NCBI GenBank assembly: GCA_023935145.1
Contig: CM043702.1
Span: 59,685,001-59,749,000, forward strand
Direction of reading: 5' to 3'
DNA from: Bretschneidera sinensis
Lineage: Eukaryota > Streptophyta > Magnoliopsida > Brassicales > Akaniaceae
DNA length: 64,000 nt
In this document: one piece after another, positions 46,032 through 56,244 of the stretch
Layout of the letters: the number at the start of each line of letters is the position of its first letter
Numbering within the stretch: position 1 is the first letter of the stretch
The notes under the pieces: generated by a model
What the model saw: only the letters and a program-made list of their open reading frames with translations
What the model was told of the DNA's origin: nothing
Database searches by the model: none
Program-made: the position numbers and the translations under genes

Positions 46032-46709
46032 AAAGATAGAGATTGTTGGTACTTGTCTAAGGATTAAACAGGAGAAGAAGTCAGCTTTAGATACAGCTGT
46101 GCACTGCGGCCCAGGAGGTGTGCGTCGTGTCCTCCAGCAAGGGATGAAGAATGGAGAAGCCTCCCCTAGGTGTGCGTCGCGGTGCCCAGTACCTGGAGGT
46201 TGTGATAGTGCGTCAAACAAAGGATCATCTAGGAGCCATTCAAGGTGTGATGAAAAATGACATGTGAATGTGTGTGAAATAGAACACATGGTGTGTGAGA
46301 GTGCAAAGATACTAAACATAGGAGAGACTCATTCAAGAGAGGCTGGTTGTTTAGAGAGGGAGAGTAGTATATATTGGGAATTCAAGGGCTTTGTAATTGG
46401 AATTTTCTTGGGGAAAATTCCAGGAAAACACTTAGCCTTATCACTTTCTTTGCTCTTCTTTTGTTCTTCAAGAACTTGAGGATTCTTGAAGAGATGTTGC
46501 TGTAATTGTAAGAACTCTAATAATTTAGTGCAGAGAGCTCGGAGGAGCTCATGAGGCCGTAGGCACATTGCCGAACCTAGACAATAATTGCTTGTGTTCT
46601 TTCTTTGATTGGTTTGATTCTTGTCTTATTTTGGTTTTATTACAAGTCACTAGAGACTTGGGTGTTTGGAAAGATCACCACCTGGGCATCTTGAAGGTGA
46701 TTTCCAACA
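46032..46709 (+). repeat. Polypurine tract and 3' LTR of copia element 3
   Basis: The purine tract AAAGATAGAGAT (46032-46043) directly precedes a 666-bp LTR (46044-46709). Compared with the 5' LTR it lacks about 200 bp in two pieces that include the TATA box. Confidence 0.92.
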
Positions 46710-46714
46710 ATTAC

Positions 46715-47166
46715 TATAAAAGAAACTACTAAAAAATTTTCATGAATGATTTTGTTTCTTCATGTATTGCAGATGGATTAATTGTAAAAATTAATTCATA
46801 AGTTCATCACCAAAGTTTTATCATCAGGCTTCACATGTAGGTCGTTCTAAAAATTTGAATGAAATTGGGTGTCTACACTTTGCTCTTCTTTGATTGAGCT
46901 TCTCAATAGGCGAAAGTCAAAGGCTGTGATGGACCACAATTTCTTTCTAAATATGTTAACGATAAAGTGTAGTGTATGTAATGAAAAAAAAGATATATGC
47001 CATAGGAAAAGAAATGGATTATGGGGAACTAGCATAATAGTGATGCATATCTGATGGTGACGGAGTCGATTTGGTCAGTTTGGTTTTGCACAACTCCATT
47101 GTGGAATTTTGTTGAGGAACCTACCATAAGATTAAACTCAATTAGGGATTTTGAGAAAGAGAAAGT
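46715..47166. other. Unassigned AT-rich sequence
   Basis: Contains GGGTGTCTACA (about 46869), reminiscent of some Tat/Ogre LTR ends, but no primer site follows. No coding motif seen. Confidence 0.35.
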
Positions 47167-47598
47167 TTTTTTTTTTTGTAAATCGCTTTGCGTAGAAGGA
47201 CTCTTGTATAGATTGTCAAGTATAGCCAAACTTTTGTGTAAATTGCTTGGTGAAACTAAATTTTTGTGTAAGTTACTGGGTGTAGCAGGACTTTTGTGTT
47301 AATTACCGGTGTAGCCAGATTGTTCTTTAAATTACAGGGTGTAGTCGGTTTTTTATGTCAATTACAGAGTGTAGCCGATTTTTTCTGTAAATTATCGGGT
47401 ATAACTAGATTTTTGTTTAAGTTACTAGGTGTAGCCGTACTTTTTGTGAATTATCGGGTGTAGCTGGATTATTGTGTAACTTACTGCTTGTAGCTAGATT
47501 TTTATATAAATTACCGAGTGTAGACAAATTATTGTTTAAATTATTGTGTAGCTAGACTTTTGTGTAAATTATGGGGTGTGGTCGAATTATTGTTTTTT
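47167..47598. repeat. 30-bp minisatellite, about 14 degenerate copies
   Basis: The consensus unit is close to TTTTGTGTAAATTAC followed by CGGGTGTAGCYRGAT. Copies differ by several bases and small indels, so the array is old. It lies upstream of a TATA box (48086) in a region that may be an LTR or 5' leader of a decayed gypsy element. Confidence 0.88.
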
Positions 47599-47962
47599 TG
47601 GACTCAATTAGGGAGCAAGTGACTTTTCAAAACTTTTGGATTCTACTAGGGAATGTGCTATTGCTTTTTCCACTATTAAAATTAGAATTTTATAAAAGGA
47701 AATTGGTTTACCTAAATTCAAGATTATCACCATTTGGAAGAGATGTCTCAGATTTTTACTATCAATGAACACTGACTTTACTGATGACCAAATTGCCTAA
47801 CTAATCAAATGATTGTATGATGCTTAAAAAATATTTATGAACCTTGAATTTCCAAATCTTGAGACTTTTTCTTGATCAAAATTTAAATTTGTAGGCAAAA
47901 TAAAGTTCATATGCGCGAAATCGGGCGAAAATAGGGTTGTGGGCTGATTGGCGCTGTCTAAT

Positions 47963-48092
47963 GATCGACCGGTCAGATTAAGGAGTTGGTTAGCTTCTGG
48001 CTAGTGTCAATCGACTCTATAATGGTTAGTTTTTCAAATTTCGAAAATAGTTGACCTCCAATGACTAGTTTGACCAAAATTTGTCTATAAAT
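47963..48092 (+). promoter_or_regulatory. Possible promoter of unresolved element
   Basis: Inverted motifs GACCGGTC (47967-47974), ATCGACT and AGTTGACC precede TATAAAT (48086-48092), which leads into a pyrimidine-rich stretch. The layout resembles the LTR promoters elsewhere in the window. No flanking LTR repeat was found. Confidence 0.4.
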
Positions 48093-48299
48093 ACTCTAAG
48101 GTTTTCTTATTCATCCATATATTTTAGGCTTCATCTTTGAGAGAAAACAATCAAATTTCTCCACTTTCAAAATTCTTGAGGTTTTTAGTTCGGTTTCTTG
48201 TAACAGATACATGTATTCTTCATGCACTGTTCTTTTTCATCTTCTTGTCTACTTTCTTGCTTCTTGAATTATTTCAATATTTTTGTAGAGGATCATGAC

Positions 48300-48990
48300 T
48301 CCATCAAGAAAGTCTCTTTGCATGCCCAACATCCTAGTTAGTCAAATTACAAAATTGTCTTGCAAAAACCAAAGCTTCTAAAAAGACAATCATTTTCACT
48401 GAACCTTGACATGGATGATTATTATTCTATATTTGCAAGAAATGGAGTGGTAATTTTATTTCCTAGACTTTTCTCAATTAAATATTTTTGCCATCCTCGT
48501 CAAAAGAAAAAATATGAATAAAAATTTTGTGGGAACCTCCTTCAATTAAGTGTTATAGCCATCTGAAGCACGTCACTGAGTAGTATAAAAGATTGGATAG
48601 CACCCTAGGCAATATATTGAGATTGAGGGCTTTAAGAATTTCATTAAATCTCTTACTTCTACTTCTCCCAACGTCCCACTAGCTTCAACACTAGTAAAGA
48701 AATGGTCTAACATAGCTCACAACTTTGTATTTGTTGACTTTGAAACTACTATGACTCTAGAGTATCTCTCTATGGCCATGGGTTTGAAGGTAATTGGGGT
48801 TCCCATCTTATTCGACACAAAGTTCTATAATAATGCGGAAAAAATGATTGAGCTACTTGGAATGCGTCTTCCTAATACAAATGGAAGTGTTTAACTCAAT
48901 TGGCCCAATCAGCATTGCATGCCTCTTGAAAATAGCCCTCCAAATATACAAATCAATTCAGAGCAAATTGAACGATTATTTTTACTGTAA
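48300..48990 (+). pseudogene. Diverged ORF resembling plant mobile-domain or Ogre ORF1 proteins
   Basis: From about 48620 one frame reads without stops for about 90 codons: IEGFKNFIKSLTSTSPNVPL, then KKWSNIAHNFVFVDFETTMT and LEYLSMAMGLKVIGVPI. The order Trp, F-x-F-x-x-x-E, T-x-T-L-E, GL-x-V-x-G-x-P recalls the plant mobile domain of transposon-derived proteins, and the ORF1 that precedes gag in Ogre/Tat elements. Upstream frames (MDDYYSIFARNGVVILFPRL at about 48411) may be its N-terminus. Element 5 cuts it at 49034. The assignment is tentative. Confidence 0.4.
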
Positions 48991-49859
48991 ATGTTTTTAT
49001 CTGTCTTGTTTCTAGATATCCCTAGTAAAGCAATGTTGGACGATTATCTACCTAAATAAATAAGCAAATAATTGTACTAGTTTCACTTGCAAGTGCACAA
49101 GGTCAACAATATAGTATAGTGTGCGAAAGCAAGATCATCTCCACAGGGATTGGTAAAGTTTGGTTTTAGAATTAGTTTCTTTTAGAGTAAAAAGAAATAA
49201 ATAACTGTTGTATGTGATTTGATAATAATAAAGACATAGGGTTTTGATATCCACCACTAGTCATTCTTTCCCAATTGTATAATGTATCAGTGCACTAGCC
49301 TTATCATGTATACCTAATGGTCACCAACCTAATGGCATGGTATCTACTCCTTAAGTTATTGATTCCCTAAGCAACGAGTTAGGCATGGTATCTACTCTAA
49401 CTCTTTTCTTCCTTAAGGGATTCAGCATGGTATCTGCTTGAGTTGTTCCTTAAGAAAGCATAAATACTATGGAAATCGACAACCACATGAGACCTAGGGC
49501 ATGGTATCTACTCCTGGTTTCCCATGCTGATTAATCTAAGAATCCCGTATGGATATCTTTTGTTACTAATGTTAGACCCAGGACTCAGTCATCCAAATTG
49601 ATCTAACTAACCAATTCATACCATATGCATACATTGGCCATACACATACATATGAGGAATTTAAATAAGCACATGCATTAATCAAGTTAAGTAACATAAT
49701 AAAGGCTATTAGCAAAGATTTTATCAATGAATAGATATATGAGAAAGCATAACTAGGGCTTCAATCGAGCCCTATAAGAAAGTTAGTTACACATGCTGTC
49801 TAAAATAAACATCATATATAAACTAAACATAAAGAGAAGAATAAACCAGAGAGAAGAGG

Positions 49860-51293
49860 TGATAACTCTGAATGAATCATGTTATTATACTACTTTTAGG
49901 CACATTTTTGGTGTTGATCTTAAGCATTAGAATTATGTTGCATGTGTTTTTAGCAATTTGAGTTTAGTTTTTCTTATTCTACTAATAAGTTGTTTTAGTT
50001 GATTTATCAATGCTAAGTCATGAAAATTTATTGTGCAGACACTTGCTAGAGCACTGGAGAGCACTGGAAGGCCAAAATGCAAAAGAGGACAGAAAGCTGA
50101 AGCGACAGCACCAGAAAGCTGAAGTTACAGCGCTGGTAGCTGACAAAAAGAGAGGATTTGGGCAGAAAGTTGGCGCTGCAGTGCTGGGATGTTGAAGCTG
50201 CCATGCCAGACTAGGGTTAGAAATATGTCTTGAAGCTGCAGCGCCAGCCCGGGAATTCTGAAAGTTATAAATTGAAACCCTAGCCGAACAAGAAGGGTCT
50301 CTTGAATGGAGCGCGGCCGTAGAAGAAGAAAACATAATTTGGAGAAGAGGAGAAGCCAAAGGAGAGTTGGAGACACTCTGGGAGGCTACACATCAAGCTT
50401 TTAAATCATTCTTCTCCGGTTTTGTATTATTCTTATCTATCTATGTTGATGTTTTATAATATGAACATGGTTTGTTTGAATATTATTATGGAGTAGATAA
50501 TTTTGTGTTAAGGATAGATGGATCCTAAACCTATATCTTGAGTTGTTGTTTGGACAAGTAGAATTTAATGTGTTTTTCAAAGAGTTTGTTTTACTGTTCT
50601 TAATGCTTTTTATTATTTTGATTCCTTCTTTGGGCATGGTGATGTGTCGAATAGAGAAGTCGTGCTTTCATGAATGGTTGAACTAATAAATATGATATTG
50701 GATTATTATCTATGCAAAGGCCAGGGTAAAACATGCCATGAATGAAATAGGAGTAACCGAATAGGGATTCTAGGACGTTCATGTGGTCCGCTTAAATCGT
50801 AACCGAATAAGGAGATTTAACTGAAAGGAATCCAAAAATACTTAATGCTTCTTAATTTGAATTAATCTAGAATAGACCTGGAATACGGATATTTGAAGTT
50901 AATGATTCTTGAGATTGTGGTTAGACCTGGAATATGGATAACTAATTTTTTGGGGATTCTACCATCTTGAAAAACATATTAAACGAAACTTGTCCATTCG
51001 AAACTCTCGTCAATTATGGTTTAGGTGAAGTCGAGTCCTTAGCACGTTAGTTCATAAGAGTCTTCATTCCAAAGTTTGCAAGTTTTCCTTTATTTACTAT
51101 TGCGTTCTGTTTTTCCCTTTTAGTTAATTGTTAGTAACTTTTTCTCCGACAATTATTCGTTTGCTCAAATAACAATAAGAGTCGAGTCATAATTTATGTA
51201 GCATTTGCTCAGTCCTCGTTGGGAATGATATTTACTCATCATTTTATTACTTGAATGATTAGTGCACTTGCTAGTGTCAATTTCATCGCATCA
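49860..51293 (+). repeat. 5' LTR of element 6
   Basis: TGATAACTCTG...TCGCATCA, 1434 bp. A block rich in GCTGCAGCGC and CAGCGCTGG motifs (about 50055-50250) lies directly upstream of TATAAAT (50266-50272). Confidence 0.93.
50055..50272 (+). promoter_or_regulatory. LTR promoter of element 6: CTGCAG-type palindromes plus TATA
   Basis: Decayed copies of the palindrome GCGCTGCAGCGC occur repeatedly (ACAGCGCTGGTAGC, GGCGCTGCAGTGCTGG, GCTGCAGCGCCAG) before TATAAATTG. The 3' LTR keeps a perfect copy at 56536-56547. No USE element is present. Confidence 0.6.
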
Positions 51294-51299
51294 AGTTTT

Positions 51300-51317
51300 T
51301 GGCGCCGTTGCCGGGGA
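51300..51317 (+). other. Primer binding site, tRNA-Asp
   Basis: TGGCGCCGTTGCCGGGGA, six bases after the LTR. It is fully complementary to the 3' end of plant tRNA-Asp and typical of Athila/Tat-type gypsy elements. Confidence 0.95.
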
Positions 51318-51417
51318 CTGAAATAAAATATTACAGTTATTGTGATTCTGCTAGTTAATTTGAGAGTTTATTAATTTGGTTTTTAAGTCTATTTTGCAGG
51401 GTTTTTGTTACTAGTGC

Positions 51418-54057
51418 ATGACACGTACTAGTGAGAGAATACTTACGGAATTGAATCCAGAGATTGAGCGCACTTTTCACGCTTTGAGAAGAGCAGCACC
51501 AGTAACAGTTGACACAATGGTAGAAGGAAACAATGCAGAGGTGCAACGTGCACTGTGGGATTATGTCATGCCAAAGATGGATGGTGTTGAATCTAGCATT
51601 CGGCGACCACCTACACAAGCGACCAATTTTGAAATTAAGCCCGCCATCATTCAGATGATTCAGCATTCAGTACAATTTGGGGGCCTACCACAAGAGGATC
51701 CAAATGTTCACTTGACTAATTTCTTGGAAATTTGTGACACATTCAAGCATAACGGAGTATCGGAGGATGCAATTCGCTTAAGGCTTTTCCCATTCTCATT
51801 AAGGGATAAAGCAAAAAGCTGGTTGACTTCTTTGCCAGCCTGATCCATAACGACATGGACAGAATTGGCACAAAATTTTTTAGGGAAATACTTCCCTCCT
51901 GCAAAAACTACAAAGTTACGTAATGAAATTACTATGTTTTTGCAGGTCGATCGAGAGTCACTCTATGAGGCATGGGAACGTTTTAAAGACTTGTTGAGAA
52001 GATGTCCTCATCACAAGTTGCCCACTTAGATGCAGGTACAAACTTTTTATAACGGTTTAACCAGTGCAACATGAAATATGATTGATGCAGCTGCAGGTGG
52101 CACGATCATGAGAAAAACTCCAGAAGAGGCTCTTGAATTGCTAGAAGAAATGGCCACAAATTCTTATCAATGGCCAGTTGAGAGGTTACCTGTAAACAAA
52201 ACCTCAGGATTGCACAATATAAATGCTGTTACAGCTTTAACAACACAAATGGAGGTTCTCACCAAGAAGATAGATGGACTTTATCCTACTACACATGTTA
52301 TATGTGAATTGTGTGGTGGTAGTGGCCACCATAGCAGTAACTGTCAAGCAGGTAATCAGTTTGCATATAATTCATCTGTTGAACAAGCTAACTTTGTTTC
52401 AAATTTTCACAGGCAAAACAATCCATACAGCAATACATATAATCCGGGATGGAGGAATCACCCGAATCTGTCTTGGAATTAAAGCAATGTGAAATAACCT
52501 CCTCTTGAATATCCACCTCAAGAACAAAAGCCCAACTTGGAGGACATGATGGCCAAATTCTTAAATGCAGCAGAAACTAGGTTCCAAAATCAAGAAGCAT
52601 CCATCAAAAATCTGGAAGTTCAGGTCGGTAAACTAGCAACTATAATTTTTGGACATGCACAAGGCTCTCTCCCGAGCAACACAGAAAATAATCCCAAGGA
52701 GGATGTCATGGCCATAACACTAAGGAGTGGCACACAATTGGAAGAGCTACAACCTAAAGAAATCACTCATCAAGAAGGCGAGAAAGAAGAGTCTGAGTAA
52801 GAGGAGAAACGTGTTTCAACAAAGAAATGTACTGGTAAAGGTTTGATCGATTCTAACCCTGAAACTAAATATATGCCACCTCTTCCATATCCTCATAAAT
52901 TTATGAAAGAAAAATTAGATAAGCAAATTTCAAAATTTTTAGAGATTTTCAAGAAATTGCATATTAACATTCCATTTGCAGAGGCATTAGCACAGATGCC
53001 TAGTTACACTAAATTTTTAAAGGAAATTTTGTCTAATAAACGGAAGCTCGAGGAACAAAAAACGGTAATGTTAACTGAAGAGTGCAGCACTATACTGCAA
53101 AACAAGCTACCTCCAAAATTAAAAGATCCAGGGAGTTTTACTATACCTTGCACTTTAGGAAATTCGTTTTTTGATAAAGCTTTGTGTGACCTTGGTGCAA
53201 GTATCAATCTTATGCCTCTTTCCATTTTCAGGAAACTTAGATTAGAAAAAATCAAAACAACAACAGTGTCATTGCAATTAGCTGATCGATCTATTAAAAG
53301 ACCACAGGGAATTATAGAAGATGTACTGGTAAAGGTTGATAAATTTATATTCCCTGTAGACTTCATTGTTCTCGACATGGAAGAGGATCGTGAGGTACCT
53401 CTTATACTTGGATGTCCATTCCTTGCTACAGGGAGAGCCCTAATTGATGTACAACAAGGGAAATTGACTTTAAGAGTCAATGATGAGCAAGTAGTTTTTG
53501 ATATGTATAAAATTATGAAATACCCTTCTGGCTTTTCTACTTCTTCTTGTTTTCAAGTGGATATTGTTGATAACCTCATTGAGGAGTTTCAGGAGAAAAC
53601 ATTAAATGAAGATACTTTGGAGGGATGCAGCATGGAATCAGGAACTAATACCACTGAAAAACTCATCGAAGAAGAAGAAGCAAGGAACTTGGAGTCTGAA
53701 ATGGGAAAAGAAGTGCCAGAAGAACAAATAATAATAACTGAATTGAAAACTTTACTTGCTCATTTAAAATATGCTTATTTAGAGAAAAATATTTTCCCTG
53801 TGATAATATTTTCTTCGTTGACAGGTAAAATGGAAGAACGGTTGCTGGAAGTCCTAAGAAGGCACATATTTCTGGGAAAGCTGAAATCTCGGTGGACTGG
53901 ACTGTACGCCGTGATAAGTGTCTCACCTTTTGGTGCTGTTGAATTACAACACAAGAAAAACAAGGAGACATTCAAGGTCAATGGGCACAGATTGAAGCAC
54001 TACATCATGGGGATGTTTGACCCTCAATCATCCACAACCATTCTCCAAGAGCCATAA
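51418..54057 (+). pseudogene. Gag-protease frame fused in frame to integrase C-terminus
   Basis: A single reading frame runs 880 codons with no frameshift and only six internal stops (51841, 52027, 52072, 52480, 52495, 52798). Gag core: HSVQFGGLPQEDPNVHLTNF and FPFSLRDKAKSWLTSLP. Zinc knuckle CELCGGSGHHSSNC is intact, followed by YNPGWRNHPNLSWN. The protease has LCDLGASINLMPLSIF (Asp-Leu-Gly, usual in Athila-type elements) and VPLILGCPFLATGRALID. It enters the start of RT (LKYAYLEKNIFPVI, EERLLEVLRRH) and jumps in frame to the integrase tail (FLGKLKSRWTGLYAV, KVNGHRLKHY). The last 404 codons are fully open. Confidence 0.9.
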
Positions 54058-54202
54058 ATCAGAAAGTCAAGCTAAAGACTATAAATTAGAACTAACAATT
54101 TGTTTTTTTTTTTATTGTTTTTTGAATTTGTTTTGTGTGTTTAATTTTTTGTTTTGTTTGGTTTGTCTGTTAGTTAAATTTTTATTGCTTTAAAATGTGT
54201 AT

Positions 54203-54660
54203 TTTTGGTTTATTTTTCAGCTCTACTTGGAGTTAGGACAATAATCCAGCGCTGCAGCCTCACATTTCCAGCGCTGCAGCACCAGGTCTTTCATTTATAC
54301 ACTGTCCAGGTCAGAAATCCAGCGATGCAGCCTCACAATTTCAGCGCTGCAGCGCCAGGACCTGCACCCACAAGCTGGTTTTGCACTCACGCACGTTAAA
54401 TCTGCCCAGAAATCCAGCGCTGCAGCGCTGGAAAGTGGAAGCTACAGCGCCAGATCACAAATTGACATTTAAATGCACAGCCCTTCCGCAGTTAGGGCAC
54501 TCAAAAATTAGAATTCTAGCTGTTCCCCCTTTCCAAAACACAGAAATTTCGCTTCTCCTTCCCATCGCACCACATAATCAAGTGTCTTTTGCATTTTCCA
54601 CCATGGATAGCTTCCATTCCTCCCGAGAATCACTCCTCTCAAGTGATTTTGGGTGCTATT
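54203..54660 (+). promoter_or_regulatory. Internal promoter-like block before a short 3' ORF
   Basis: A strong acceptor-like tract (TTTGGTTTATTTTTCAG, ending 54220) is followed by GCTGCAGCGC-type palindromes (54248-54455), including the perfect 18-bp CCAGCGCTGCAGCGCTGG (54414-54431). After these come a TTTAAATG stretch (about 54469) and a well-placed start CCACCATGG (ATG at 54603) opening a 19-codon frame (MDSFHSSRESLLSSDFGCY). The motif type is the one in this element's own LTR. By position this is the remains of the promoter or splice site for a 3' ORF, most of which is gone. Confidence 0.55.
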
Positions 54661-56244
54661 GATGTCTTCTAATCAAGTAAGATTTCTCCACTACCACCAT
54701 ATCCCGATCATAGCAGTGATAATGAGGATGAGGACATTGACAAAGACGATTGATTCAACCTCCGACTAATCAGGGGAGTTCCCTTCTCTTACTTTATAAA
54801 TTAAAATTCTATACGTTGCGGACAATGTATTATTTAAGTTTGGGAGTGGGAACTTTATCTGAGTGTTGTGCACTGCTCATGTTTCTAGTTATTTTTCTAT
54901 TTTTTTTATCTGAGTGCTTTCTGTTGTTTGTGTTTGATTTTTATTTTTTCGATGATGAGAAATAGATTGACTTGATTATAGCCATTGAAAAATTGAAAAA
55001 TTTTGCGTTTGTCTGTGTGCTTGAATTTGTTGTTGGAGTTATTTTACATTGAACTCTTTGAACTCAATGAGCACTTACACCTAAGCACTTTGTTGTCTTG
55101 CTGTTTTAGAGAACGTTTATGTGAGCAGTGTAGTCTTGTGATCTCTTGAACTCTATAACTTGTTTAAAGACCACTCGAGGCGAAATCCTAGGTAGTACTA
55201 TACCAAAGAAAGGATCCAGGCCATGTTTGGAAAGTTTGAGCCTTTCTAGCTAACCCTTGATATGTGATTATCCTTTGTTTTCCCCATTTGAGCTTGGATA
55301 CATGTTGTTTTGTCACCCAATCATCTAACCTATTTCCCTTTAAAATATATATATATATATATCTCCACCTTTCACCTGTAAGCACATTGATTAATAAAAG
55401 GGACTATTCTCTTAAGTGGTGATAGAGGATTGAGCAAGAGAAAGCGGTCTTCACTTGGCTATGATAAGTATCACATATTTCCCATCGAGAGTGACCAAGG
55501 GAAAGATTGAAGTCAAAAAGGTTTACCACACGAACTATTTGATCAAGTTGTATTCTACCTAACACAGGCAGCTGGCAAAGCTGTGTTTGATCGTTGTGTA
55601 CATGCTATGTTATAGTTTCAGTAATGCACACGAAAACAAAGACTAGTGCTACTATAGTACAAGCATACGAAAAAAAAGAAAAAAAAAAGAGAAAAAGAAA
55701 AGAAGAAGAAGAAGAAGATGCGACAATAGCAAAAGTATTGGAAGTATTCCATGATAACTGAGGGAAAGTTCGAAATAAAATTTTTATTGGTTGATGTGCT
55801 TAAGGTGATGTGAGCCTCAAATCAATCTTTTACCATACCTTAACCTTAACCAAAGTTATAAGTAGAATAAAGTCCTGGTGATCTAGGGTATTGTCATGGC
55901 CTACATTAGTGGAGAGTGGTGTGAAAAGCAAGCTTATGGACTTTGAAAGATTGGCATTATCCTACTTGCTTGCATAAACCGATCAAAGTGGTGAGACGAT
56001 TAAGTTTATAAAGGTGTTACACACACACACGTTTGAAGAATTTGATGTAAGATAAAGCTGCCAATAAATTTGAAATTCTAGACATTTGCAGCATTTGGAA
56101 AGTTTTCTTGCGATATGATTTTTATGCAATCTTTGAGGCATGTTATATCTAATCTAATCAAACCATCTCGCACTCTTAGGATGTGTGTGCATAGAATTTT
56201 GTTCTAGTTTGCTCGAGGACTAGCAAAAACGTAAGTTTGGGGTG
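54661..56244 (+). other. 3' non-coding region of element 6
   Basis: Holds a degraded form of the hairpin and second polypurine tract seen in elements 4 and 5 (GTTGCGGACAATG then TTTAAGTTTGGGAGTGG, about 54815-54849), a short AT run (about 55346-55361), an A/GAA-rich stretch (55671-55720), and the true polypurine tract AAGTTTGGGGTG (56233-56244) next to the 3' LTR. No coding region. Confidence 0.75.

Larger units (their letters stand above)
35012..46709 (+). mobile_element. Copia element 3, holding two later gypsy-type insertions
   Basis: LTRs of 863 and 666 bp, TSD ATTAC on both sides (35007-35011, 46710-46714). Domains run gag, protease, integrase, RT, RNase H on the plus strand. Element 4 (37432-42676) interrupts integrase and a solo LTR (43851-45094) interrupts RT; both have perfect TSDs, so removing them restores continuity. 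It shares three deletions with element 1. Confidence 0.95.

Noticed and set aside
47167..47598. 30-bp repeats with CRISPR-like period
   Set aside because: Tandem, degenerate, without unique spacers; a minisatellite.
53004..53480. 158-codon minus-strand frame
   Set aside because: Antisense of the element 6 protease; no domain.
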